DNA of 64,000 nt, from the NCBI GenBank assembly GCA_038138625.1, contig JAYQEA010000002.1, positions 34,412 through 98,411 of the forward strand. The letters are read 5' to 3'. Shown here piece by piece: positions 17,563 to 26,962 of this stretch (positions within the stretch are counted from its first letter, which is position 1; each line of letters opens with the position of its first letter). A program made the position numbers and the translations under genes. The notes under the pieces are model-generated. The model searched no databases and was not told the origin of the DNA. It saw only the letters and a list, made by a program, of their open reading frames with translations. The stretch is from JAQXDR01 sp038138625. Lineage in GTDB: Bacteria > Pseudomonadota > Alphaproteobacteria > Rhodobacterales > Rhodobacteraceae.

Positions 17563-18750
17563 ATGGCTGCCAAATTTGCCTGCCATCCCAACCAATCAAG
17601 AGGACGACTGGTCGCTGAAGAGGCCAGCGCCCATAGGTCCTGCTTTCAAAGGGACAGAGACAGGATAATCCATGCGTCAGCCTTTAGGCGGCTTAAACAC
17701 AAGACACAGGTGTTCGTTGAACACGAGGGGGATTTTTTCCGGACGCGATTGACGCATACGATCGAGGTCGCACAAGTTGCACGCACTATCTCGGCGCATT
17801 TGGGGTTGAATGACGATCTGACAGAAGCAGTGGCGCTTGCACATGATTTCGGTCACACACCATTTGGCCATACAGGCGAGGACGCGCTGGCGGATCTGAT
17901 GACGCCCTACGGTGGTTTTGATCACAACGCGCAGGCAATACGGATTGTTACGTCGCTTGAGCGCCATTACGCCGATTTCGACGGACTAAACCTGACGTGG
18001 GAAACATTGGAAGGTATCGCCAAACACAACGGTCCCGTCATTTCGGTACCTGATGCGCCGGTGCCTTGGGCACTATCAGATTATAATGCCATACATGATT
18101 TGGAACTGCATACCCATGCCAGTGCCGAAGCTCAGGTTGCCGCACTGTCAGATGATATTGCTTATAACAACCATGATCTTCACGACGGATTACGTGCAGA
18201 GCTGTTCTCGACCGACGAACTCGCGCGTTTGCCAATTCTGGATGAGTGTTTTTCCCAGGTAGACCACAAATATCCTAATCTTAACTACTATCGTCGAAGA
18301 CACGAGGCGTTACGGCGTTTTTTTGGCGTTTTGGTGGAAGATGTTATCGCCAATGCTGAAGCCACTTTGCGTGAAGTAGATCCACAGACCGCCGAAGATG
18401 TCCGGATGGCGGGCAGACCGATGATTTATTTCTCAGATGCTCTTTGGGCAGACCTCAAAGTCATTCGCCGGTTTCTGTTTACCCGTATGTATCGCGCACC
18501 CGAAGTGATGATTGTCCGTGAAGCCGTTACAGAAGTCGTCCGCGAGCTGTTTCCTATGTTTATGGAAAATACTGATCTATTGCCAAAGCAATGGCGCAAA
18601 GACGTCGCATCGGCGCGTGACAGCGTTCAGATTGCGCGGATCGTGTCCGACTATATCTCCGGAATGACAGACCGCTTCGCGCTTATGGAATACGAGCGTC
18701 TGACCGGCCGCGCCATCCTGCCGGAAACGCAGCTTCCTCGAGGGATGTAA
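17563..18750 (+). CDS. dgt: Deoxyguanosinetriphosphate triphosphohydrolase-like protein
   Basis: This 395-residue HD-domain protein belongs to the type 2 dGTPase-like group, which removes triphosphate from dNTPs and helps hold the nucleotide pool in check. The metal-binding residues are visible: His in TRLTHTIEVAQVA (about residue 66) and the HD pair in ALAHDFGHTPFGHTGEDAL (about 102-120). The N-terminal DRDRIIHASAFRRLKHKTQVF block is characteristic. The iscA-dgt divergent pair is common in Rhodobacterales, where argS usually follows; here a LacI regulator follows instead. Confidence 0.9.
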   Translation: MAAKFACHPNQSRGRLVAEEASAHRSCFQRDRDRIIHASAFRRLKHKTQVFVEHEGDFFRTRLTHTIEVAQVARTISAHLGLNDDLTEAVALAHDFGHTPFGHTGEDALADLMTPYGGFDHNAQAIRIVTSLERHYADFDGLNLTWETLEGIAKHNGPVISVPDAPVPWALSDYNAIHDLELHTHASAEAQVAALSDDIAYNNHDLHDGLRAELFSTDELARLPILDECFSQVDHKYPNLNYYRRRHEALRRFFGVLVEDVIANAEATLREVDPQTAEDVRMAGRPMIYFSDALWADLKVIRRFLFTRMYRAPEVMIVREAVTEVVRELFPMFMENTDLLPKQWRKDVASARDSVQIARIVSDYISGMTDRFALMEYERLTGRAILPETQLPRGM

Positions 18751-19102
18751 AGCGCCCTCCTGAACGTTCAAAATCATTCTTTCTGTACAAACGGATATGG
18801 TTTTGCGTCGAAGATACGTGCTTTGGTATTCCGAGGCAGTTTTGGTGTGTCGATTTTTTTGCACGTCTTTTGTTTTCGAATTCGGGAACAGCCTGAATTA
18901 GCTATATATCTTATAGCCTTAGGTCAATTTGGGATTTTGGCTCTTTAGGATCCGGATGATTTGCACAGTTCTGTTGACTCTGAATGTTTTGATAAACCGA
19001 AATCAAATTTCGGAAATTATGTATTATCCGCTGTAAAAAGGTTGACGGAACCCAAACTACTGTATTCTGTTAAGTACTAAATTTTTAGAAGTTTGTTTGT
19101 CC
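18751..19102. promoter_or_regulatory. AT-rich intergenic region with palindromic operator candidate
   Basis: No coding frame is supported here. At 18997-19013 there is a perfect palindrome with seven-base arms, CCGAAAT-caa-ATTTCGG, of the kind bound by dimeric regulators. Further on, TTGACG (19042) and TGTATTCT (19061) resemble a sigma-70 promoter with a short spacer, 35-60 bases before the LacI-type gene. The palindrome may be an autoregulatory site. Confidence 0.45.
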
Positions 19103-20137
19103 ATGAATCTCAAAGAACTGTCGTCCTTACTCAACCTGTCGCAGACGACCGTCAGTCGCGCACTGAACGGATTTCCCGAAGTCAGCGAGGTCACAAGACG
19201 CCGCGTACAAGATGCAGCAAGGCGCTTCAATTACAAACCAAATAGTCGTGCTTTGGGATTGGCAACTGGTCGGGCAAGGGCCATTGGACATGTTATTTCC
19301 ACGACCGTACATCATGAACTTGTCAATCCGATTTTTGGAGATTTCGTCGCCGGTGCTGCAGCGGCCTATAGTCGTCGTGGGTATGACATGATTTTCAAGG
19401 TCGTGGACAAGGACGATGAAGAAAATGCCTATCGCGAATTAATTGCGCGTCGGGCCGTAGACGGCGTGGTTTTGCAAGGACCCGCAGTCAACGAGCCCAG
19501 GATACAGATGTTGACCAGCCTCAAGATGCCCTTTGTTGTCCATGGGCGGGCTTCAAATGTGACGCAGCCTTACGACTGGATCGATGTAAACAACCGCAGT
19601 GCTTTTCGCAGCGCGACCGAATATCTTTTGGCTTTAGGGCACCGGCGTATTGCTTTGATCAATGGCCTTGAGACGATGGATTTTGCGTTTCGCCGACGTC
19701 AGGGCTATTTGGATGCCCTGTCTGCATCAGGGATCGTGCCGGATCCGCTCCTGCTGAAAAGTGCGGAGATGACAGAAAATTACGGTCATCGTGAAACTCG
19801 GGAATTGCTTAATATGCCGAATCCACCGACAGCGATCGTCGTCGCCTCCATGATGTCGGCAATCGGTGTGCGGCGCGCGCTATTGGAAACAGGCAAGACC
19901 ATGGGAAAAGATGTCTCTGTCATTACCTATGACGATGACATTAGCTATCTGCGCAATGGTGAGGATGTTCCAATTTTCACAGCGACACGCTCTTCGGTTC
20001 GCGGCGCCGGAGCGGTCGTGGCTGATATGTTGATCACGCGTATCGACAATCCGCATGCTGCTGCTTTTTCAACCCTCTTGGAAACAGAGTTTGTGATCGG
20101 TACATCCACAGGCCCAGCCCCCGGTTTTTCCGGCTGA
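19103..20137 (+). CDS. LacI-family transcriptional regulator
   Basis: The N-terminal helix-turn-helix has the LacI pattern LKELSSLLNLSQTTVSRALNG (about residues 3-23) with the minor-groove hinge at about 50-60. The rest is a periplasmic-binding-protein-like sugar-sensing domain. The start is ATG 19103; a TTG two codons upstream is less likely. The gene converges on the end of the mannoside/glucoside operon and may control it, together with or instead of the LacI gene at 31672. The effector is unknown. Confidence 0.88.
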   Translation: MNLKELSSLLNLSQTTVSRALNGFPEVSEVTRRRVQDAARRFNYKPNSRALGLATGRARAIGHVISTTVHHELVNPIFGDFVAGAAAAYSRRGYDMIFKVVDKDDEENAYRELIARRAVDGVVLQGPAVNEPRIQMLTSLKMPFVVHGRASNVTQPYDWIDVNNRSAFRSATEYLLALGHRRIALINGLETMDFAFRRRQGYLDALSASGIVPDPLLLKSAEMTENYGHRETRELLNMPNPPTAIVVASMMSAIGVRRALLETGKTMGKDVSVITYDDDISYLRNGEDVPIFTATRSSVRGAGAVVADMLITRIDNPHAAAFSTLLETEFVIGTSTGPAPGFSG

Positions 20138-20205
20138 CGACCGATCCAAAGCATTTACTATACTTGTCTCTATTAAGTTTGGTGTGATGATCTGACCTTT
20201 TCCGT

Positions 20206-22656
20206 CTAATAGGGCAGGGTGCTCTCCTGTCGTGTTATATCTGACTTTTGCCGCAAGTCGGTTGCAGAAAATCCGACTTGAATGGTGTAGGTCCCATTGG
20301 CGATACGCCAGCATCCGGCAACTGCGTCGCAATGAGCAAAGGCTCTTGGCCCTAAATCCACGCGAGCAAGGACAGTTTCCCCAGACGCAACAAGAACCTT
20401 GGCAAAGCCCTGCAGCGCAAGCATCGGCCGGTCGACTTTGGCCGCCTTGTCAGTGACATAGACCTGAACAACGGTGCTGCCTGTCCGCAGACCTGTGTTT
20501 GTTACAGGAATTTCGATCACGCATGTCTGGCCTTCTGTCACGCGCATATCGCCCATCTCAAAGTCGGTATAGCCCAGCCCGTGTCCAAACGGAAATAGCG
20601 GTGCTATCTCTTTGGCGGCATAATGGCGGTATCCGATATGAAGACCTTCGCGATATTCAACAGCGCCATCTTGTACAGGGTATACCCGGGGATCATCGCT
20701 GGCAGTCGGATTGTCTGACCAGACACGTGGGAAGCTTTGCGGCAGCCGACCGCTCGGTTCCGTGACGCCGTACAACACGTCTGCTATAGCATTGCCGCAT
20801 TCCTGACCGGGGTACCACGCTTGCAAAACAGCGGCGACATCATCGATCCAAGGCATTTCGCACGGCCCGCCAGTTTGTAAAACCACAACAGTGCGTGGGT
20901 TGGCGGCTGCAACAGCTGCCACCAGATCATCTTGGCGCCCCGGCAGCGTTATATTGTCAAGGTCCGAGCCTTCGGTGTCCCACTCGCCCGATCTGCCCAC
21001 GCAAACCACAGCGATATCCGCATCAGAGGCCAGTCTTGCGGCCTCGGCGATTTCCGCATCTCCCATGGGTTTTCCTATTCCCGCGCGCCATGCCCCAAAT
21101 CCTGCGCCTTCACGTGGTTGACGTTGAAATTCGACGACCACTTCGTGAGCTTGGCCAGCCGTCAGGGTAACCTCGCCCACCACTTCATCACAGCCGAATT
21201 CAAAAAATGTCCGGCCAGGCGCCCAATCGGTCCAGGCATCCGCGACCAATTGGCCGTCGATATATATCCGTGACAATCCCGCAGAATGGATGCCTACGCG
21301 ATGCACTCCGCTGGCTTGCGGTTTGTAGGTGCCGGTGACGCGGGCTGAAAACGCTTCGGGATTTACCGCGCCGCCTGCAACACCCGGTGTCCAAAAAGCA
21401 ATCAGCTCGGTCAGTGTGTCACTGGCAACGGGCGCACCGGACAGGTCAAGATTGTCAAAAAAAGAGACCTCAAATTCACCGGATACCAATGGCTCCCATC
21501 GATGATTTGTACATCCTTCAGAATGGCTTAAACGATTTCCACCAAGACGCGCTGACAGCCCGTCCAGCGGGCTGATTGCATAATGTGGGTTCAATTGCGC
21601 CGAACCGCCACCCATGATGCGGGCCTGTGACGCATTGGGTCCCACTACGGCAACCCGGCCTGTATCGCTCAGCGGCAATATCTGTGTGTCGTTCTTGAGC
21701 AAGACCATACCGGCGGCTCCAGCCTCGCGGATCAAGGCTTGATGCTCGGGACGATTATCGGCCCTTTCCTGCAATGGTGCCGTGTCACGCAACGCACCTG
21801 TACGCGCCATAAGGCGTAACATGTTCCGTGCGGCGCGTTCCACGTCATCAGCGGGTAGGTCGCCATCTTGCACTGCGGCAACCAGCTTGGCGCCTCTGTC
21901 TCGGGTGGGGCCCGGCATTTCGAGATCGAGACCAGCGGCAACGCTGGCCTGTGTGGTGTGACTGCCATACCAGTCTGACATGACAACCCCGTCAAAGCCC
22001 CAGTCCTCGCGCAGGACCTGTGTCAGCAACCACGGATTTTCTGACGCAAATGTCCCGTTCAACCGGTTGTAGGACGACATGACACCCCATGTGCCAGCGT
22101 CTTTGACCGCCGCTTCGAAAGGACGCAAATAAATCTCGCGCAAGACGGTTTCGTCGCAAATGGTGTCTACCGTGTTCCGTTCCACTTCGGATTCATTGCC
22201 TGCAAAATGTTTGATTGTTGCAGCAACACCTTGTGACTGCAATCCACGGATATATGCGGATGCCAAGGCTGCGGATAACTCGGGGTCCTCTGAATAGCAT
22301 TCAAAATTGCGCCCATTGGTGACTGATCTGTGGATGTTTACGGTTGGTGCCAGAGACACATGTGCCCCCTTGGAACGCACCTCTTGCGCCAGTGCAATGC
22401 CAATACGCTGCACCAGATCCGGATCCCAAGTTGCACCCAGAGCAATGCCTACCGGGAATGCCGCTGCGGTGACACCACCCACAAGGGATCCGGAACCACG
22501 CGCACCATTAGGACCGTCCGTGACGCGAAGCCTGCCCAAGCCCAGACGCTTGATCGGTGCGACCGACCAAAAATCCATGCCCGACAGCAGTTTGACTTGC
22601 TCTTCCAGCGTCAACTCAGCCAGAATAGCCTCAATATCTTCGGGCAAATTGGTCAT
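20206..22656 (-). CDS. GH3 beta-glucosidase with PA14 insert
   Basis: An 816-residue glycoside hydrolase family 3 enzyme. The N-terminal TIM barrel has KHFAGNESEVERNTVDT and the catalytic nucleophile in VMSDWYGSH (Asp near residue 228). The second domain is interrupted by a PA14-like beta domain (about 390-535), and a fibronectin III-like domain ends the protein (about 700-810). There is no signal peptide, so it acts in the cytoplasm on imported oligosaccharides or glycosides. Members of this subgroup cleave terminal beta-glucose, beta-xylose or related sugars; the exact specificity cannot be read. It is the last gene of the operon, 24 bases after the dehydrogenase gene. Confidence 0.9.
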   Translation of the reverse strand: MTNLPEDIEAILAELTLEEQVKLLSGMDFWSVAPIKRLGLGRLRVTDGPNGARGSGSLVGGVTAAAFPVGIALGATWDPDLVQRIGIALAQEVRSKGAHVSLAPTVNIHRSVTNGRNFECYSEDPELSAALASAYIRGLQSQGVAATIKHFAGNESEVERNTVDTICDETVLREIYLRPFEAAVKDAGTWGVMSSYNRLNGTFASENPWLLTQVLREDWGFDGVVMSDWYGSHTTQASVAAGLDLEMPGPTRDRGAKLVAAVQDGDLPADDVERAARNMLRLMARTGALRDTAPLQERADNRPEHQALIREAGAAGMVLLKNDTQILPLSDTGRVAVVGPNASQARIMGGGSAQLNPHYAISPLDGLSARLGGNRLSHSEGCTNHRWEPLVSGEFEVSFFDNLDLSGAPVASDTLTELIAFWTPGVAGGAVNPEAFSARVTGTYKPQASGVHRVGIHSAGLSRIYIDGQLVADAWTDWAPGRTFFEFGCDEVVGEVTLTAGQAHEVVVEFQRQPREGAGFGAWRAGIGKPMGDAEIAEAARLASDADIAVVCVGRSGEWDTEGSDLDNITLPGRQDDLVAAVAAANPRTVVVLQTGGPCEMPWIDDVAAVLQAWYPGQECGNAIADVLYGVTEPSGRLPQSFPRVWSDNPTASDDPRVYPVQDGAVEYREGLHIGYRHYAAKEIAPLFPFGHGLGYTDFEMGDMRVTEGQTCVIEIPVTNTGLRTGSTVVQVYVTDKAAKVDRPMLALQGFAKVLVASGETVLARVDLGPRAFAHCDAVAGCWRIANGTYTIQVGFSATDLRQKSDITRQESTLPY

Positions 22657-22680
22657 GGGAAGGATCCTATTCTCGTCGTA

Positions 22681-23805
22681 TCAGGCCAGCAGGTTTCTGG
22701 CTGAAGTGGCGTCCAAGGGCGCCGGGCGCTCACAAGTCGTCGAAATATCGATCCATTTGCGTTCCGTGCCGGCGCTCAGGATACTGGTCATTACGTCCAC
22801 AACATGCAGAGCCAGTTCCAGACTGCATCTATGTGGGCGATCTTCGGCGATGGCCTGCGCCATATCGGCGAGCCCTGCGCAGCGGTAGTTGGCTTTTGTA
22901 TCTTCATGCGAGTTTGGCACACCGAAAGGATGTTCGACGGATGTATGTTCGGTTTCCGTCCCATCTGTGGACACCTGTGTCACTGTATCGCCAAAAAAGT
23001 TCGGATCCGGCACGTACAACGAGCCTTCTGCGCCATACAGTTCCATTTCATGATGACGATGCGCTTTGACATCCCAGCTTGCACCCAAAGTGATCATGGC
23101 GCCTGAGTGAAACTGTAGCAGTGCATGAATTGACGTATCGATTGCAACTGGGACAGTTTCCCCCGCCCGAGCCCCCGAGCCTATGGTTCGTGTGTCAAAG
23201 CCACGACCAGCCAAGGCCGTCACAGCCTGCACAGGGCCTAATAGCTGGACAAGGTTGGTAATATAGTATGGGCCCAGATCCAGAATTGGCCCTCCGCCGG
23301 GCTGAAAGAAAAAGTCGGGGTTTGGGTGCCATTGCTCCATCCCGCGGCTCATGACATGGGCTGTTCCGGACAGAATGGGGCCAACGGCCCCGGCGTCCAC
23401 CAGTGATCTTGCGGTCTGATGAGATCCACCCAGAAATGTATCCGGGGCTGATCCAAGGCGAACGCCTTTTGCAGCTGCCAGATCTTTGAGGATTGTACCC
23501 TCTTCGAGCGACAGGACAAAGGGCTTTTCACTATAGGCATGTTTGCCGGCAGCTAAGATGCGACTGCTTACGTCGAAATGGGCCTCGGGAATGGTCAGAT
23601 TGACGATAACGTCAATGTCTGCTGCGGCCAGCAGGCCTTCGACTGTTTCAGCGCGTACGCCGAATTCTTCAGCTCTGGCTTTGGCGGCCTCCGGGTTGAT
23701 ATCTGCCACGGCCCGCATGTCCAAGGCCTTGAAAAGAGGGCCCAGTTTCAGATAGGCGGCAGAGATATTGCCACAGCCGATGATGCCTACACCTAATTTT
23801 GTCAT
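22681..23805 (-). CDS. Gfo/Idh/MocA-family NAD(P)-dependent sugar oxidoreductase
   Basis: The Rossmann motif VGIIGCGNISAAYL is at about residues 5-18, and the family hallmark EKP (SEKPFVLSLEEG) near 95. The C-terminal beta-sheet domain contains GGPILDLGPYYITNLVQLLG. Such enzymes oxidise or reduce sugar or inositol hydroxyls. Within this operon it lies between a TIM-barrel isomerase and the GH3 enzyme, so it probably acts on a sugar or glycoside carried in by the transporter. There are 11 bases between it and the upstream isomerase gene. Confidence 0.88.
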   Translation of the reverse strand: MTKLGVGIIGCGNISAAYLKLGPLFKALDMRAVADINPEAAKARAEEFGVRAETVEGLLAAADIDVIVNLTIPEAHFDVSSRILAAGKHAYSEKPFVLSLEEGTILKDLAAAKGVRLGSAPDTFLGGSHQTARSLVDAGAVGPILSGTAHVMSRGMEQWHPNPDFFFQPGGGPILDLGPYYITNLVQLLGPVQAVTALAGRGFDTRTIGSGARAGETVPVAIDTSIHALLQFHSGAMITLGASWDVKAHRHHEMELYGAEGSLYVPDPNFFGDTVTQVSTDGTETEHTSVEHPFGVPNSHEDTKANYRCAGLADMAQAIAEDRPHRCSLELALHVVDVMTSILSAGTERKWIDISTTCERPAPLDATSARNLLA

Positions 23806-23816
23806 GACGATGCCTT

Positions 23817-24560
23817 TCAGAATGCGCGCACAGCAGCGACCGAGGTTTCAGCGAAACGCACGTGATCAGAGGGTTTGTCATGCTCTAGGATATACCTGTC
23901 GCATCCGGCGTTTTGCAGCGCGGAATGGATTGCTGCCCAGTCCATCGTTCCGGTCCCCACGTCGGCCCATCCGTCTTCGTCTGCGTTCTGACCTTCGGGG
24001 GCGATATCTTTTATGTGTGCGCTGATCATGCGTGGGCCATAGTGTTTGATCCACTTGATCACGTCCTGTCCGGCAACAGCCACCCAGGCCAGATCCAGTT
24101 CGACACCGATATAATCCGCACCTGCCAGGATATGTTCCATAGGCATGGAGCCGTCGTCACAGGGTTCAAATTCAAACGCGTGATTGTGCCAACCAAAGTC
24201 CAAGCCGGCATCCACTACGGGTTTGCCCGCTTTGGCCAGCCGCGCGCCAAAGGCAGCCCACCCGGCCGCATTTGTGGGACGCTCATCTGGCATAACAAAC
24301 GGCACGATCACGGCCTCGACACCAATGGTTTTTGCGATTGCAATGGTGCCTTCGGGGTCGGTCTCGAGCATGTCGAGAGCAAAATGACCGGTGGGCATGG
24401 TCAGGCCATGCGCCACAAGGGCTGCTTTGGTTTCGGCCGGGTTGTCGTAGAGTGGACCAAATCCTTCTACCTCTGTCACGCCAAGGCGTTGCAGCAGAGC
24501 AAAGGTTTCGATCATGGGCCATTCACGCGAAGAATAGAGCTGGTATGATAATGACGGCAT
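23817..24560 (-). CDS. Sugar phosphate isomerase/epimerase-type TIM-barrel protein
   Basis: A 247-residue member of the xylose-isomerase-like TIM barrel (AP_endonuc_2) family. Metal-binding residues are visible in DFGWHNHAFEFEP (about residues 121-133), GVELDLAWVA (about 152-161), ISAHIKDIAPEG (about 179-190) and the C-terminal YILEHDKPSDH. Family members interconvert ketoses or act as lyases on 3-keto-sugars. It sits between the GH2 and dehydrogenase genes with spacers of about 12 bases, so all are probably translated from one message. The reaction is not determinable. Confidence 0.82.
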   Translation of the reverse strand: MPSLSYQLYSSREWPMIETFALLQRLGVTEVEGFGPLYDNPAETKAALVAHGLTMPTGHFALDMLETDPEGTIAIAKTIGVEAVIVPFVMPDERPTNAAGWAAFGARLAKAGKPVVDAGLDFGWHNHAFEFEPCDDGSMPMEHILAGADYIGVELDLAWVAVAGQDVIKWIKHYGPRMISAHIKDIAPEGQNADEDGWADVGTGTMDWAAIHSALQNAGCDRYILEHDKPSDHVRFAETSVAAVRAF

Positions 24561-24572
24561 GGTCAGATCCTT

Positions 24573-26957
24573 TCAGGCTTGCGCGCAGGTTGCGGAGTAT
24601 AAGTCCCGCAAGGTGAACTGCGCCGGTTTTTCTGGACAGTCAGGCGAAAATTTCAGCCGCGTGGGCTGTCCCGGCAGGACGAAAACAGCGTTGGCAGAAA
24701 AACGCCCGGGTTGATCTGCTTCGGCTGTGACAAAAAAGGCAGGGTTTTCGGATGTAATCGTTAATTCATTGCCTGACACAGTCAGGGATAGACAGGGATC
24801 CCGCAAGTCATAGCTTTTGTATGGCTCCGGGGCAAAGTGATCGTGGCCAAAAATGCCATCGTCATCGACCCAAGCAAAATGCAATATCTCGTTCCGGGTA
24901 AGGTCGGCTTTGGGCAATCGCATGACGGCTTGGGCATTTTTGCCCACGCAAATGTCAGACACCTCCAGCGCGCGGGACGTGCCTGACATGTCTACAGCGC
25001 GCGCTGTAACTGTCAGGTTCACCGGGTGCGCCAAGTCATTCACGGCACGCAAGACTATATCATCGCCGTCCGGCATCGCGACCACTGTCACAGGTGCGTA
25101 AAAGTCGCGCGCCATGTAATGCAGTAATTTCCAGCCTCCGCCATAGTCAAGCGAGGCCCATGAACAAACAGGCCATGTATCGTTCAATTGCCAGTAAAGC
25201 GTCCCCATGCAATGCGGTTTCAGCCCTCGCCATTGCGTCACGGCCGTCTTTATCGCAAGGCCCTGTTGTACCTGACTGAGCCAGACAAAATCGGCAAAGC
25301 GTTCGGGCCAGCGAAAATATCGGAACATGGTTTCCGCAATTCGCGCATTTCCCCCTGCATTTTTTTGGTGACTTTCCAGAACCGGGGCGGCGATATTGCG
25401 ATCGGAAGGTGTGGTAAATGTCTCGATCACTGGCAGTGATGGATAGCTTTGGAACCCAAATTCTGAACAAAATCGGGGTTTGACGTCCCGGTAATGGTCA
25501 AAATCCTTGCCTTCATGCCAGACTGACCAGAAATGCATATCACCCGCGCCATCGTCATGCCAGCTGTCGCCAAAGTTCAACACACCCGGACAGGGCGAAG
25601 AAGGCCACCAGATGGCTGCCGGGTCGGTGGCCAGCAGGGCTTGTTCTATGGTGCGGTTTGTTCTGTCGTAATTAACAAGATACCGGTCACGATCCGCGCG
25701 GCTTTGCGGGAACCATCCAAGCGCCCCGACCAATTCATTGTCGCCACACCAAAGTGCGATAGAGGCATGATGCTGAAGTCTGCCAACCACATCGACGACT
25801 TCTGCATGGACTTCGGTCAGAAAATCCGGGGTTGATGGGTACAGGTTGCAAGAGAACATAAAGTCCTGCCAGACCAAAAGTCCAAGTTCATCACATGCTG
25901 AATAGAAACTGTCTGGTTCATAGCGTCCGCCGCCCCAGACACGGATCATGTTCATATGCGCATCGGCGGCAGATTGCAGCAAGGCGCGGGTCTTGGCCTC
26001 GGTGATCCGGCCGGCCAGAGCATCGGCTGGGATCCAGTTGGCGCCTTTTGCGAAAATCTCGGTGCCATTGATACGCAGTGCAAATCGGCTGCCTGCTGCG
26101 TCGGGTGTGGTCAAAAGCTCAATCTGCCGCAGGCCAATTTTTCGATGCAACGTTGTGGTGCCGGCTGTCACGCAGATCGGGTGCAGGTTTGCGGGCCCAA
26201 ACCCGTTGGGCCACCACAGCTCGGGATTGATCACATCGAAAGAAAAATGTGCAGATCCATTTTGGACCTTGGCTGTTTGTATCTGGTCGCAGAACGTGGC
26301 GGTTGCCTCGGTCGCGCCGCCAACCGGGACGTCGACACTGACAGTCACCGCACCATCGCGATGTGCTTGCGTCACATGCAAATCCCCAAAACGTGGGGCC
26401 TGTGCCTGGACCAAGGTCAGATCGCCGGTGACACCGAACGGGGCCAATGCAATATTCCAATCCCAGCCAAAATCACACTGCACCTTGCGCAACATATTTC
26501 CATTTGGAATAGGCGAGCATTCCGCATGATGAGGCACACAGAATGGCAAAGCAGCCTGTGCTTCGGCGCCGGCATCGACAGCCGACCGGAAGTGAAGTTC
26601 GATAGTATTCACGCCGGTTTTTGCAATATCACGCAGGTCCATCCGATACCGGCGGAATGCGTTTTGGGCTGACAAGACCTCAGTCCCGTTCCAGAGCACC
26701 CGAACAACAGTGTCCAAGCCTTGCGCTTCCAGAAACCAGTCGGTCCGGTCTAGATCTATCTCGCGACTGATTACCCAATCCCGCTCGCTGATCCAACGCA
26801 GATCATATTCATTTCGCCCCCAATAGGGGTCCGCAATCAGGCCAGCCTGATACAGCCCGGTGATACCATCGCCGGGCAGTGACATGGGGCATTCATAATC
26901 ACCTTTGGTATCCGACAGGCGCCAGATACCGTTCAGTGTCAAGGATGAGCCGCCCAT
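24573..26957 (-). CDS. GH2 beta-mannosidase-like glycoside hydrolase
   Basis: A 794-residue family 2 glycoside hydrolase of the beta-mannosidase subgroup. The order is a sugar-binding jelly roll (about 1-170, with NEYDLRW), an immunoglobulin-like domain, then the catalytic barrel. The acid/base glutamate lies in ALWCGDNELVGA (near 405) and the nucleophile in FCSEFGFQSYPS (near 499). GTLYWQLNDTWPVCSWASLD is also characteristic. It lacks a signal peptide and would act in the cytoplasm on beta-mannosides or similar products delivered by the ABC transporter encoded just upstream. Exo-glucosaminidase activity is an alternative. Confidence 0.88.
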   Translation of the reverse strand: MGGSSLTLNGIWRLSDTKGDYECPMSLPGDGITGLYQAGLIADPYWGRNEYDLRWISERDWVISREIDLDRTDWFLEAQGLDTVVRVLWNGTEVLSAQNAFRRYRMDLRDIAKTGVNTIELHFRSAVDAGAEAQAALPFCVPHHAECSPIPNGNMLRKVQCDFGWDWNIALAPFGVTGDLTLVQAQAPRFGDLHVTQAHRDGAVTVSVDVPVGGATEATATFCDQIQTAKVQNGSAHFSFDVINPELWWPNGFGPANLHPICVTAGTTTLHRKIGLRQIELLTTPDAAGSRFALRINGTEIFAKGANWIPADALAGRITEAKTRALLQSAADAHMNMIRVWGGGRYEPDSFYSACDELGLLVWQDFMFSCNLYPSTPDFLTEVHAEVVDVVGRLQHHASIALWCGDNELVGALGWFPQSRADRDRYLVNYDRTNRTIEQALLATDPAAIWWPSSPCPGVLNFGDSWHDDGAGDMHFWSVWHEGKDFDHYRDVKPRFCSEFGFQSYPSLPVIETFTTPSDRNIAAPVLESHQKNAGGNARIAETMFRYFRWPERFADFVWLSQVQQGLAIKTAVTQWRGLKPHCMGTLYWQLNDTWPVCSWASLDYGGGWKLLHYMARDFYAPVTVVAMPDGDDIVLRAVNDLAHPVNLTVTARAVDMSGTSRALEVSDICVGKNAQAVMRLPKADLTRNEILHFAWVDDDGIFGHDHFAPEPYKSYDLRDPCLSLTVSGNELTITSENPAFFVTAEADQPGRFSANAVFVLPGQPTRLKFSPDCPEKPAQFTLRDLYSATCAQA

Positions 26958-26962
26958 ATGGA

